Position numbers and translations under genes: made by a program
Source: DASQPR01 sp963831705
Lineage (GTDB): Bacteria > Actinomycetota > Actinomycetes > Mycobacteriales > Micromonosporaceae
NCBI GenBank assembly: GCA_963831705.1
Contig: CAWHRE010000006.1
Coordinates: 62,001-126,000, forward strand
Direction of reading: 5' to 3'
Length of the DNA stretch: 64,000 nt
Shown: piece after piece, positions 55,046-63,632 of the stretch
How positions within the stretch are numbered: position 1 is the first letter of the stretch
Layout of the letters: every line of letters starts with the position of its first letter
Notes under the pieces: model-generated
Databases searched by the model: none
The model's input: only the letters and a program-made list of their open reading frames with translations
What the model was told of the DNA's origin: nothing

Positions 55046-57556
55046 TTAGAGGACGGGGCGGGCGTCGGCTAGCAGACGGTCGATTTCGAGCGTGACCGAG
55101 ATTCGGCTCGGGTGGGCCGGGTCGATCAGGATGCGGCCCTTGCGATCGAGCGCGCCCCACCGTCCGGCCTCGTCGGTGATGAGGAACGCGACCGGATGGA
55201 TCACGAGCGAAGCGAACACCGGCTCGACGATCATCCGCCCGGTCCGGTCGACGACGCCCTTGCGGCCGTTCGCACCGACCACCGCGAGACCTTCGTCGGA
55301 GAATCCGTCGATGTAGCGACCGTCCGACAAAGCGGTCGCGAACTGCTCGAACTTGAATGGGACGACAACCCGGCCAACGCCGTCGACGGCGCCCCAGAGC
55401 CGCTTGCGGCGTACCGCAGCGATCCCGCGCCGGAACGGCCGGACGTCGTCGAAGCCGGTCGAGATCGTCACCGCACCGGTCTTGTCGATCGCGATCCAGG
55501 TCCCGTTTCCGTCCCGCGAAACCCATGCGAGGCCGCCGGAGAAGCTGCTCACGCCGAGGTAGCCGGCGGTCGGCGAGATCAGCGATCCGCCGGTGTCGTC
55601 GATCAGCTCCCAGGTCTCGAACTCCGGCCGCCGAACCCATGCGGCACCGTCGCGGAACGGTTGGACGTCCGCGTACAGCGCGGGAACGCGCGTCTCGCCC
55701 TCGGTGCCGGCGAAACCCCAGAGGCCGGACTGCTCGTCCAACGCGGGTGTCGGAGGCTTCTTGATCTGCAAGATCTCTTCACGAGAGCGCGGGTACGGGC
55801 CCCAGCCGTTCAGCGCGACCTTCCGGAACACCGCGTCGAGCGCGAGTTCGGTCGCGGCCATCAGGTCCGGGTCCTCCTCCTTGCGGAGTTCCAGCGCCTT
55901 TTCGAAGTGGTTGCACGCCTCGATGTACCGGCCCTGGTCGTACGCGGACTTGCCGGCGTGCTGGTGCATGGTGCCGCGTAGCCGGTCGGGCAACTCACTG
56001 GAATTGGCTTCGGCGAACAGGCGATCGGCTTCGGCGTACTCCTCGCGCCACTGCAGGACGTGAGCGAGCCGAGCCTGGCAGATCGCGATCCGGCGTAGCT
56101 CACCGGTTGCCTCGGCGTGAGCAAGCGCGAGCTTCGCATCGGCGAGCGCCTTGCTGAGGTCGCCGAGGATGCGCGACACCACCGCCCGCAGGCTGAGCAG
56201 TCGAGCCCGGGCGGCGTTGTCGGTGTGCAGGTTGATCTTCGCGGTCAGCATGTCGCGGATCTCGCTCAGACCTTCCGGGTCCTCGCAGACTTCGCGGAGC
56301 GTCTCGGGGTCGAAGACCCACTCGAACGTGCCGAGGATCTGTTCCGGGTCCGGTCCGGACGGGGCCGGCGGTGCCGATGCCGGTACGCCGGACGCGGGCA
56401 GGCTCGACGACGGCAGGCTGGACGACGGGATGCCGGACATCGGTACGGCCGACGTCGGTGCACTCGATGTGGGCGCGCTGGACGTGGGCGCGCTGGACGT
56501 CGGGGAACTCGACGTGGGTGCACTGGACGTGGGTGCGCTTGAAGTCGGTACGCCGGACGTCGGTACGCCGGAGACCGGCTCCGGTACGCCCGACGTCGGC
56601 TCGACATCGGACGGCACGCCGGAGACCGGCGCACCCGACACCGGCGCAGCGGTCGGCCGCCCGTACACCGCAGGCGCCGGCGGCAGTGGTGTCGGCCCGG
56701 CCCATGACGGGATGCCGCCCTGGCCGGCCGGACCACGACCGTCGGGCGTGCCACCGGGGCGGATCGGCTGCTGCGGGTACGGCGCACCGGGGTGCTGTGG
56801 GTGTTGTGGTCCGCGTTGTGGCTGGCCCGGATGCTGGGGAGCGGGATGCTGCGGTCCGGCGTACATCTGAGGCGCAGCTGGACCGCGGCCTCCGGGTGGC
56901 GGCCCCGGCGGCGGGTAACCGTTGGGCTGCCGACCGGGACCCTGGGGTGGATACGGGGGACCCTGCGGCGGGTACGGACCCTGTTGACGCGGCGCCTGAC
57001 CCGGCGGGTACGGCGGGCCTTGCGGCGGGTACGGGCCCTGTTGACGTGGCGCCTGACCCGGCGGGTACGGCGGACCCTGCTGGGGGCCCTGCGGCGGGTA
57101 CGGGCCGGGGCCTTGCGGGTGCTGCGGCGCGTGGCCCGGGGGATACGGCGGACCCTGCGGAGAACCGAGAGGCGCCTGTCCTGGCGGGTACGGCGGACCC
57201 TGTTGAGGACCGTGCGGCGCCTGTCCTGGCGGGTACGGCGGACCTTGCGGCGGCCGGCCTTGTGACGCTGGGTTATGTGACGGCTGGCCTTGTGGCGGCG
57301 GGCCGGATTGCGGCCCCGGCTGTTGCGGAACGGGTTGCTGGCCGCTGCGTTGCGCCGGAACGGTCGCGCGACCCGTGCCCGGCCGATCCGGGACCTGCGG
57401 AGTCGTCGATCCGCCGCGTGCACCACCGGCGCGGGGGCGTGGCTGGCCGTCCTCGTCGAGTTCGGACTCCTCGACCCGCTGCCAGGTTGTGGTCGGAACG
57501 GTGGCCCACGCCGGGGCGGCCGGACGAGCGCGCTCGTCGTTGTACTCGCTACTCAT
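55046..57556 (-). CDS. Large Pro-rich protein with TPR-like and WG repeats
   Basis: From the ATG at 57556, 5-10 nt after GGAGGT, the protein has 836 residues. Residues 1-290 are low complexity, with many GPPYPPGQAP-type units. Residues about 330-400 are Ser/Pro/Thr/Val repeats (SGVPTSGVPTSSAP). Residues 410-590 form a helical TPR-like region (ARLLSLRAVVSRILGDLSKALADAKLALAHAEATGELRRIAICQARLAHVLQWREEYAEADRLFAEANSSE). Residues 600-836 hold about six WG-type beta repeats (LWGFAGTEG, AAWVRRPEFETWELIDDTGG, LWGAVDGVGRVVVPFKFEQ, RWGALDRKGRILID). No signal peptide or membrane helix is visible, so it is probably a cytoplasmic scaffold. Function unknown. Confidence 0.85.
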   Translation of the reverse strand: MSSEYNDERARPAAPAWATVPTTTWQRVEESELDEDGQPRPRAGGARGGSTTPQVPDRPGTGRATVPAQRSGQQPVPQQPGPQSGPPPQGQPSHNPASQGRPPQGPPYPPGQAPHGPQQGPPYPPGQAPLGSPQGPPYPPGHAPQHPQGPGPYPPQGPQQGPPYPPGQAPRQQGPYPPQGPPYPPGQAPRQQGPYPPQGPPYPPQGPGRQPNGYPPPGPPPGGRGPAAPQMYAGPQHPAPQHPGQPQRGPQHPQHPGAPYPQQPIRPGGTPDGRGPAGQGGIPSWAGPTPLPPAPAVYGRPTAAPVSGAPVSGVPSDVEPTSGVPEPVSGVPTSGVPTSSAPTSSAPTSSSPTSSAPTSSAPTSSAPTSAVPMSGIPSSSLPSSSLPASGVPASAPPAPSGPDPEQILGTFEWVFDPETLREVCEDPEGLSEIRDMLTAKINLHTDNAARARLLSLRAVVSRILGDLSKALADAKLALAHAEATGELRRIAICQARLAHVLQWREEYAEADRLFAEANSSELPDRLRGTMHQHAGKSAYDQGRYIEACNHFEKALELRKEEDPDLMAATELALDAVFRKVALNGWGPYPRSREEILQIKKPPTPALDEQSGLWGFAGTEGETRVPALYADVQPFRDGAAWVRRPEFETWELIDDTGGSLISPTAGYLGVSSFSGGLAWVSRDGNGTWIAIDKTGAVTISTGFDDVRPFRRGIAAVRRKRLWGAVDGVGRVVVPFKFEQFATALSDGRYIDGFSDEGLAVVGANGRKGVVDRTGRMIVEPVFASLVIHPVAFLITDEAGRWGALDRKGRILIDPAHPSRISVTLEIDRLLADARPVL

Positions 57557-57665
57557 GGTCACCTCCCCAGGCACACCGTCGGTGAAATGCCCCGAATTTA
57601 ATCGCGGGCACAGTCAACAGAGACCGGCTACGCTCGCGCGGGCCGATAGCGAAGGAGGGTACGTT

Positions 57666-58517
57666 GTGTCGCGCCTCACGTTCACCCCGGCCCGCCCGAT
57701 CGCTGCACGGTCGCCCATACCCTTGCACGCTTTTGGGGTTTTGGCCAAGGCTGGTTTCCGACGATATTCGACCTACCGGCAGGCGACCGTTGCCGGGATT
57801 GTCACGAACAGCATTTTTGGGTTTTTGCGATGCTTCATCCTGTTGGCCACCGCGGCCGGCGGCGGTACGGTCGGTGGTTACGGTGCGCCACAACTTGTGG
57901 CGTACGTGTGGATCGGGCAGGGACTTCTCGCCACCGTCGGTCTGTGGGGCGACAGCCAGCTGTCCGACCGAATCCGTACGGGTGACGTCGTCTCGGATTT
58001 GCTCCGGCCGATGAACCCGGTCGCCACGTATTTCGCGACCGATCTTGGTCGCGCGGGATTCGCGTTGATCACTCGATTCATCGGCCCGATCATCGTCGGC
58101 GTGATCGCGTTCCCGTTCTACATTCCGCATCGCATCGCGACGTACCCGCTGTTCGCGGCATCGCTCGTACTGGCGATCGCGATCTGCTTCGCCTGCCGGT
58201 ACGTGGTCAATGCACTGTCGTTCTGGCTGATGGACGGCCGGGGTACGCAAATCGCCTGGTCGCTGCTCTCGACGCTGCTCGGTGGCCTGTACTTCCCGCT
58301 GCGCTTCCTGCCCACCGGGCTCGCCGCGACGCTCTGGATCGCCACGCCGTTCCCGTCTATTTTGCAGACGCCGCTGGACATCGCGGTGGAACGTACATCG
58401 ACACGAGGCGCGATCGGCTTCGTCGGCGTACAACTGATGTGGTTGATCTTGGCATTTTGGCTGGCCACAACGCTGCAGCGGCGTGGCGAGCGCAGGTTGG
58501 TGGCGCAGGGTGGCTGA
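57666..58517 (+). CDS. ABC-2 family exporter permease (COG4587 type)
   Basis: The 283-residue inner-membrane protein starts with GTG at 57666, five bases after AAGGAGGGT. It has about six helices and the features of the first permease of a three-gene exporter found in many Gram-positive bacteria: KAGFRRYSTYRQATVAGIVTNSIFGFLRCFILL, YVWIGQGLLATVGLWGDSQLSDRIRTGDVVSDLLRPMNPVATYFATDLGRAGF and YFPLRFLPTGLAATLWIATPFPSILQTPLDI. The second permease gene overlaps its end by 8 nt and the ATPase follows, so the three form one operon. Substrate unknown. Confidence 0.88.
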   Translation: MSRLTFTPARPIAARSPIPLHAFGVLAKAGFRRYSTYRQATVAGIVTNSIFGFLRCFILLATAAGGGTVGGYGAPQLVAYVWIGQGLLATVGLWGDSQLSDRIRTGDVVSDLLRPMNPVATYFATDLGRAGFALITRFIGPIIVGVIAFPFYIPHRIATYPLFAASLVLAIAICFACRYVVNALSFWLMDGRGTQIAWSLLSTLLGGLYFPLRFLPTGLAATLWIATPFPSILQTPLDIAVERTSTRGAIGFVGVQLMWLILAFWLATTLQRRGERRLVAQGG

Positions 58518-59313
58518 CGTCTACCGGCCCTACCGCAAGATGCTGCGGGCCCAGCTGAGGGCGCAGATGTCCTACCGCGCGTCTTTCTGGGTCGAGCTGG
58601 TTGGGAGCTCGATCTGGTCGTTCCTGGATTTGTTGACCGTGATCGTGCTGTTCCGCGTGACGAAGTCGCTCGGCGGCTTTCCGTTCTCGGCGGTGTTCCT
58701 GATGGCCTCGATCACCAGTCTCTCGTTCGGGATCGCGGACCAGTTGGTCGGCAACATCGACCACATGCGCGAGCCGATTCGCACCGGCCGCCTGGATGCG
58801 CTCCTGGTCCGGCCGCTCGGCGTACTCGGCCAACTGCTCGCGACCGACTTCGAACTGCGGCGCATCGGCCGGATCGTGCAGGCCCTGGTCGTGCTCGGTT
58901 TCGCGGTGGCGATTGCCGGACCGGATCCGACCTGGCAGACCTGCGTACTGCTGGTGTTGACGCCGCTGTCGGGTGCGGTGTTCTTCGCATCGGTGCTCGT
59001 GATCGGCGGCTCGGTCGCGTTCTGGTGGATCGATTCCGGAGAGTTCGCGAACGGTTTCACCTACGGTGGGCGAGACTTCACGACCTATCCGATCACCGTG
59101 TACGGGCAGGCGTTCCGGCGACTGTTCGCGTTCGGCCTGGGATTCGCGTTCGTCACGTACTACCCGACGCTCGCGATCCTGCATCTGCGTGATCCGCTGG
59201 GTTTGCCGTCCTGGGTCGGCTGGCTCTCGCCGCTGGCCGCCGCCGCCATCGCCGGAATCGCGGCCGCGCTCTGGCGGTCCGGCGTCCGGCACTATCGGAG
59301 TACGGGGTCATGA
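58510..59313 (+). CDS. ABC-2 family exporter permease (COG3694 type)
   Basis: From the GTG at 58510 the protein has 267 residues (VADVYRPYRKMLRAQLRAQMSYRASFWVELVGSSIWSFLDLLTVIVLFRV). About six helices and the segments DQLVGNIDHMREPIRTGRLDALLVRPLGVLGQLLATDFELRRIGRI and FAFVTYYPTLAILHLRDPLGLPSWVGWLSPL identify the partner permease of the COG4586/4587/3694 exporter. An alternative start at 58483 would enlarge the overlap with the upstream gene. Its stop overlaps the ATG of the ATPase gene (ATGA at 59310-59313). Confidence 0.88.
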   Translation: MADVYRPYRKMLRAQLRAQMSYRASFWVELVGSSIWSFLDLLTVIVLFRVTKSLGGFPFSAVFLMASITSLSFGIADQLVGNIDHMREPIRTGRLDALLVRPLGVLGQLLATDFELRRIGRIVQALVVLGFAVAIAGPDPTWQTCVLLVLTPLSGAVFFASVLVIGGSVAFWWIDSGEFANGFTYGGRDFTTYPITVYGQAFRRLFAFGLGFAFVTYYPTLAILHLRDPLGLPSWVGWLSPLAAAAIAGIAAALWRSGVRHYRSTGS

Positions 59314-60344
59314 CCGTTATCGCCGCGCATGGACTGCGCAAGGAATTCACGATCACCACGAAGGCCGGGCGGATCCGGCGTACGCGAACGGTGGTGGCCG
59401 CCGTCGACGGCGTCGATCTTATGGTCGAACGCGGCGAGATGGTCGGTTACATCGGCCCGAATGGCGCCGGTAAATCCACCACGCTGAAAATGATGACCGG
59501 AGTGCTGATGCCGAGCGGCGGCACGCTCTCGGTGTGCGGTCTGACACCGGTGGCGCAGCGTACGACGCTGGCGAAACGGATCGGCGTCGTGTTCGGTACG
59601 AGGTCGCAGTTGTGGTGGGACCTGCCCTTGCAAGAGTCGTTCGAGATCCTGCGGCACATTTACCGCGTACCGGCGGCCGAACACGCCGCTCGGTTGGCGC
59701 AATGCCGGTCGCTGCTCGGGCTCGACGAGTTCGAGGCGCGACCGGTACGGCAACTGTCACTCGGCCAGCGGATGCGCGGAGAAATTACCGCGGCGTTGCT
59801 GCATCGGCCAGAGGTGCTCTTCCTGGACGAGCCGACGATCGGCCTCGACGTGGTGAGCAAGCAGGCCGTACGCGGGTTCCTCGCCGAGGTCGGCGCGGCC
59901 GGCGACACCACGCTTATGCTGACCACCCACGATCTCGCGGACATCGAGAAGCTCTGCCACCGGCTGGTCGTGATCGACCACGGTCGAGTCGTACACGACG
60001 GCACGCTGGAGCAACTGCACGCCCGGTACAACTCGCGCCGGCTCGTCGTGGTCGATCTGGACGAGCCGATCGACGCGGCGCCGCTGGTCGCCACGTTGCC
60101 CGGTACAGCGGTCGAGTCCTCGTCGCCGGACCGGCTTCGGTGGACGTTCGCGCTGTCCGGCGGTGCCAATGCCGGAGCGCTCGTAGTCGCGCTCGCGAAC
60201 GCCGGGTCATTGCGGGACCTCTCGGTGATCGAGCCGGACATCGAGGACGTGGTCGCTCGGCTCTACACAACGTCCGTCTCTTCCACGCCGACCAGCGACT
60301 CGTCCGCGACCGTGGACGTCCCTTCCACGTCCGCGACTGTCTAG
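59310..60344 (+). CDS. ABC exporter ATP-binding protein (COG4586 type)
   Basis: The 344-residue ATPase energises the two permeases encoded just upstream. Walker A is GPNGAGKSTT (49-58), the signature is LSLGQRMRGE (149-158) and Walker B is VLFLDEPTIGLD (169-180), with the switch His in MLTTHDLADIEKLCHRLVVIDHGRVVHDG. GVVFGTRSQLWWDLPLQESFEILRHIY is the characteristic Q-loop stretch of this family. A C-terminal regulatory domain of about 100 residues ends in a Ser/Thr-rich tail (TTSVSSTPTSDSSATVDVPSTSATV). It overlaps the convergent LLM oxidoreductase gene by 4 nt. Confidence 0.93.
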   Translation: MTVIAAHGLRKEFTITTKAGRIRRTRTVVAAVDGVDLMVERGEMVGYIGPNGAGKSTTLKMMTGVLMPSGGTLSVCGLTPVAQRTTLAKRIGVVFGTRSQLWWDLPLQESFEILRHIYRVPAAEHAARLAQCRSLLGLDEFEARPVRQLSLGQRMRGEITAALLHRPEVLFLDEPTIGLDVVSKQAVRGFLAEVGAAGDTTLMLTTHDLADIEKLCHRLVVIDHGRVVHDGTLEQLHARYNSRRLVVVDLDEPIDAAPLVATLPGTAVESSSPDRLRWTFALSGGANAGALVVALANAGSLRDLSVIEPDIEDVVARLYTTSVSSTPTSDSSATVDVPSTSATV

Positions 60345-61225
60345 AGCGCCGCGGCGATCATCGCCAACCGAGCCGGCGTCGGGGGATCGGCCCAACACAG
60401 CACCTCGTGTACGCCGGCCTCGGACCATGCCGCGAGCGCATCGCGGACCGCTTCCGTCGTCGGAACGCATCCGGGTGCATCCGCGGCCGCATCGTCCGCC
60501 TTGATGTACATCCCGACGCTGATCTCGATCTCGTTCGGATTCCGTCCCTGCGCGACGCACGCTTCGCGCAGCCGATCGCGTTGCTCGATGAATTTCGGAC
60601 CCGGGTCGGCGTCGAACCACGCGGTGTTCCACACGTCGGCGTACTTGGCGATCAGACCGAGCATCCGAGGTCCACGGCCACCGATCAGAATCGGCGGCTT
60701 GCCGCGGCCGGGTGGCGCCTCGGGCAGCAGCAACGCGTCGGATGTCTCGTAGTACGCACCGTGGAACGTACTACGCCCGGTTCGGATCATCGCGGAGATG
60801 ATCTCCATGGCTTCGTCGAACCGGTCCACCTTGTGATCGAACGGGTAGCCGAACGCGCGATACTCGGGCTCGTGCCAGCCTGCACCGACGCCGAGGATCA
60901 AGCGTCCTTCGCTGATCTCGTGCACGGTGTGTGCCATCTTCGCGAGCAATCCGGGCGAGCGGAAGCCGGTGCACGTGACCAGGCAGCCGATGTCGGCGCG
61001 CTCGGTCACGGCCGCGATCGCGGAAAGCAGCGTCCAGCCTTCCCAGAGCCCGGTGATTTCGGGGTTGTCGCCCTCGCCCTCGGCCATCAGGAGGTGGTCG
61101 AACGTCCAGACCGAGTCGAAGCCCGCCGCCTCGGCGTCGCGTGCCATCGCGATGATCTGGGCGGGCGAAGCGGGCACGTCAGGCCGCGAGTCCTCGCCCA
61201 TGGGTAGTACGAATCCGGTCCGCAT
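60341..61225 (-). CDS. LLM-class F420-dependent oxidoreductase
   Basis: The 294-residue TIM-barrel protein belongs to the luciferase-like monooxygenase family: MRTGFVLPMGEDSRPDVPASPAQIIAMARDAEAAGFDSVWTFDHLLM, then AAVTERADIGCLVTCTGFRSPGLLAKMAHTVHEISEGRLILGVGAGWHEPEYRAFGYPFDHKVDRFDEAMEII and PPILIGGRGPRMLGLIAKYADVWN. The GAGWHEPEYRAFG region is typical of actinobacterial members that use F420. Substrate unknown. Its ATG lies about 10 nt after a strong hairpin on the same strand and lacks an obvious Shine-Dalgarno sequence. Confidence 0.9.
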   Translation of the reverse strand: MRTGFVLPMGEDSRPDVPASPAQIIAMARDAEAAGFDSVWTFDHLLMAEGEGDNPEITGLWEGWTLLSAIAAVTERADIGCLVTCTGFRSPGLLAKMAHTVHEISEGRLILGVGAGWHEPEYRAFGYPFDHKVDRFDEAMEIISAMIRTGRSTFHGAYYETSDALLLPEAPPGRGKPPILIGGRGPRMLGLIAKYADVWNTAWFDADPGPKFIEQRDRLREACVAQGRNPNEIEISVGMYIKADDAAADAPGCVPTTEAVRDALAAWSEAGVHEVLCWADPPTPARLAMIAAAL

Positions 61226-61234
61226 GCGCCAGAC

Positions 61235-61265
61235 GCTACCGGCGAGGGGTGCCCTCGCCGGTAGC
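61235..61265. terminator. Perfect 14-bp hairpin between DUF3043 and the LLM oxidoreductase gene
   Basis: GCTACCGGCGAGGG pairs perfectly with CCCTCGCCGGTAGC around a 3-nt loop. It lies 52 nt after the DUF3043 stop and only 10 nt before the LLM start codon on the same strand, so it may both end the first transcript and sit in the 5' end of the next. Confidence 0.65.
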
Positions 61266-61316
61266 GCAAAGGGAGTCGCTAGGGCTGGCTCTAGGGTCAG
61301 TCAGAGCCGCGGTCGG

Positions 61317-61934
61317 TCAGAACTGGTGGTTGCGCTCGACCTGCGGCTTCGGGATGCGCATCCGGCGGATCTGAAGCGAACGCATGATGCCGTACCGGAC
61401 GAGTCCCCGCTGGGACGCCTTCGGCAGCTTCGCCGCGAGAATCTTCCTGATCCGGCGGTTGAGGAACACCGAGTCGGCCACGATGATGACCACGAGCACG
61501 GCCAGCAAGAGCAGCATGAGGAACGACGCGTTCGCGTTGCGGCCGTTGACGGTACTCATGATCATGAGTGCGATCGCCGCGTACAGCCCGTATTCGGCCA
61601 GATTGCGGCGCGAGTCGACGACATCGCGGACAAGGCGGCGCTCGGGTCCGGCATCACGCGGCGTGAGAGCCCACTCTTCACCGTTCATCATCGCGTTGCG
61701 CTGACGACCGCGTTCGATGCGATCGGCCGCGCGGGCATCCTTGGCCTCGGCCTTGGTCCGCACGATCGGCGTGCCGGCACGCCGGGGCGTACCCGTGCGC
61801 TTCGGCGTGATCACGCCCAGCTCGCGCTTGCTCGGCGTGTAGTTCTTCGACCGCGCGTTGGCGTCCTCGACGACCTCTTCGGTCTCGTCGGGAGTGATCA
61901 CGTCGGCGGACTTGCGGCTGAATAGCGTAGGCAC
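61317..61934 (-). CDS. DUF3043 membrane protein
   Basis: The 205-residue protein has a charged cytoplasmic N-terminus (VPTLFSRKSADVITPDETEEVVEDANARSKNYTPSKRELGVITPKRTGTPRRAGTP), a conserved middle (RQRNAMMNGEEWALTPRDAGPERRLVRDVVDSRRNLAEYGLYAAIALMI) and two membrane helices, ending SQRGLVRYGIMRSLQIRRMRIPKPQVERNHQF. This is the DUF3043 family, confined to actinobacteria and of unknown function. The GTG at 61934 has a TACCCT box 6 nt upstream. Confidence 0.9.
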   Translation of the reverse strand: MPTLFSRKSADVITPDETEEVVEDANARSKNYTPSKRELGVITPKRTGTPRRAGTPIVRTKAEAKDARAADRIERGRQRNAMMNGEEWALTPRDAGPERRLVRDVVDSRRNLAEYGLYAAIALMIMSTVNGRNANASFLMLLLLAVLVVIIVADSVFLNRRIRKILAAKLPKASQRGLVRYGIMRSLQIRRMRIPKPQVERNHQF

Positions 61935-61940
61935 CCACTT

Positions 61941-61946
61941 AGGGTA
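61941..61946 (-). promoter_or_regulatory. -10 box TACCCT before the DUF3043 gene
   Basis: On the minus strand TACCCT ends 6 nt before the GTG at 61934. Confidence 0.5.
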
Positions 61947-62037
61947 GCCGACGGCGAGGCCATCTCACATGGGCCGCGTCACAGAATGCCTTGGTGGTGC
62001 GGCCGACGTCACGATGACGACCGCACCCCTCGATTAC

Positions 62038-63366
62038 CTAGGCGCGTTCCGCGTTTGCGCCGAGCGCGGCCAGCTTCGCATCGAAGTCCTCGTATCCACG
62101 GTTGATCAGGTCGACGCCGTGTACGTGCGACGTCCCCTCGGCGGCCAGGGCCGCGATCAGGTGACTGAAACCACCGCGCAGATCCGGGATGACCAGGTCG
62201 GCCGCGTGCAGTTTGCTCGGACCGGCGATCACGGCGGAGTGCATGAAGTTCCGGCGGCCGAATCGGCAGGGCGTCCCGCCGAGGCAGTCCCGGTACACCT
62301 GAATGGTGGCGCCCATGCTGTTCAGCGCGCTCGTGTAGCCAAGACGACGCTCGTAGACGGTCTCGTGCACGATCGAGATGCCCTGCGCCTGGGTCAACGC
62401 GACCACCAACGGCTGCTGCCAGTCGGTCATGAAGCCAGGATGTACGTCCGTCTCCAGCGCCACCGCCCGGAGATCGCCGCCCGGATGCCAGAAGCGAATG
62501 CCGCCGTCGACCGGGTTGTCGTCGATCGAGAATGCGCCGCCGATCGACGTGAAGACGTTGAGGAACGTCATCATGTCGGCCTGCCGAGCACCGTGCACCG
62601 TGATGTCGCCGTGTGTGACCAACGCGGCGCAGGCCCAGCTCGCTGCCTCCAGACGGTCCGGAATCGGTCGGTGCACGTAGCCCGAGAGCCGCGGTACGCC
62701 CTCGATCTCGATCACTCGGTCGGTACTGACCTTGATGATCGCGCCCATCTTCTGCAGCGCGCAGATCAAGTCGATGATCTCCGGCTCGACGGCGGCGTTG
62801 CGCAACTCGGTCACGCCCTCGGCCCGTACGGCCGTCAACAGCACCTGCTCCGTTGCGCCGACGCTCGGGTACGGCAGCTCGAACTTCGTACCGTGGAGGC
62901 CGTTCGGTGCGGTCAGGTGCAGGCCCTCGGGCGCCTTTTCGACGATCGCGCCGAACTGGCGGAGCGCCTCAAGGTGGAAGTCGATCGGGCGGTCGCCGAT
63001 GTGGCAGCCGCCGAGGTCGGGAATGAACGCGTGACCGAGCCGGTGCAGCAACGGACCGCACAGCAGGATCGGGATCCGGCTGGAGCCTGCGTGCACGTTG
63101 ATTTCGTCGACGCCGGCACTTTCCACGTTCACCGGATCGAAGATCATTTCACCATCGGCGCCATCGGTGACTTTCACGCCGTGCAGTTCCAGCAGCCCAC
63201 GTACGACATCGACGTCCCGGATGCGCGGCACGTTGTGCAGCACGCTCGGACTATCGCCGAGGAGCGTGGCGACCATTGCTTTCGAGACCAGATTCTTGGC
63301 CCCCCGTACGCGGATCTCACCGTGGAGCGGCAAGCCGCCGTGCACTCGCAGGACGTCGTTGGACAA
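62038..63366 (-). CDS. murA: UDP-N-acetylglucosamine 1-carboxyvinyltransferase
   Basis: The 442-residue cytoplasmic enzyme adds enolpyruvate from PEP to UDP-GlcNAc, the first committed step of peptidoglycan synthesis. It has RVRGAKNLVSKAMVATLL with the catalytic Lys24-Asn25 pair, the active-site loop GPLLHRLGHAFIPDLGGCHIGDRPIDFHLEAL with Cys121 (the residue alkylated by fosfomycin in sensitive enzymes), and ALETDVHPGFMTDWQQPLVVALTQAQG. The start is TTG at 63366, supported by GAGGGG about nine bases upstream. It could be a MurA paralog rather than the only copy, which the window cannot show. Confidence 0.93.
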   Translation of the reverse strand: MSNDVLRVHGGLPLHGEIRVRGAKNLVSKAMVATLLGDSPSVLHNVPRIRDVDVVRGLLELHGVKVTDGADGEMIFDPVNVESAGVDEINVHAGSSRIPILLCGPLLHRLGHAFIPDLGGCHIGDRPIDFHLEALRQFGAIVEKAPEGLHLTAPNGLHGTKFELPYPSVGATEQVLLTAVRAEGVTELRNAAVEPEIIDLICALQKMGAIIKVSTDRVIEIEGVPRLSGYVHRPIPDRLEAASWACAALVTHGDITVHGARQADMMTFLNVFTSIGGAFSIDDNPVDGGIRFWHPGGDLRAVALETDVHPGFMTDWQQPLVVALTQAQGISIVHETVYERRLGYTSALNSMGATIQVYRDCLGGTPCRFGRRNFMHSAVIAGPSKLHAADLVIPDLRGGFSHLIAALAAEGTSHVHGVDLINRGYEDFDAKLAALGANAERA

Positions 63367-63632
63367 CGCGGTCCCCTCACCGGTCGATTGCGTTAGGTGC
63401 GCGGAGTTCCGCGCAGGTGTCTTGCCGGATGGCGAAGGCCTGGTCGATGCCCAGAACGTCCGCGATCTAACCGTGCACAGACCGTGGTGGTGCAGGGGCC
63501 GTCCGTTACCGGGCGTTCACCGAGTGACAGCTGCGCAACGGGAGCATAGCTCGCCAGGTTGAGCCCGATGCCGTACCCCGTGTGTGATTTCGCCCGTGTT
63601 CGATCGGAATGTCACCTACGGTGGTGTTCCGG
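63367..63632. other. Intergenic region between nadA and murA
   Basis: This 266-bp stretch lies downstream of nadA and upstream of murA on the minus strand. It holds the murA ribosome-binding site (GAGGGG). I see no terminator hairpin, repeat-family member or small gene in it. Confidence 0.4.

Noticed and set aside
56266..57585. Long frames on both strands opposite or overlapping the Pro-rich part of the WG-repeat gene
   Set aside because: They arise from the repetitive Pro/Gly/Gln codons. Composition is arginine- or alanine-rich nonsense and no start signals support them.
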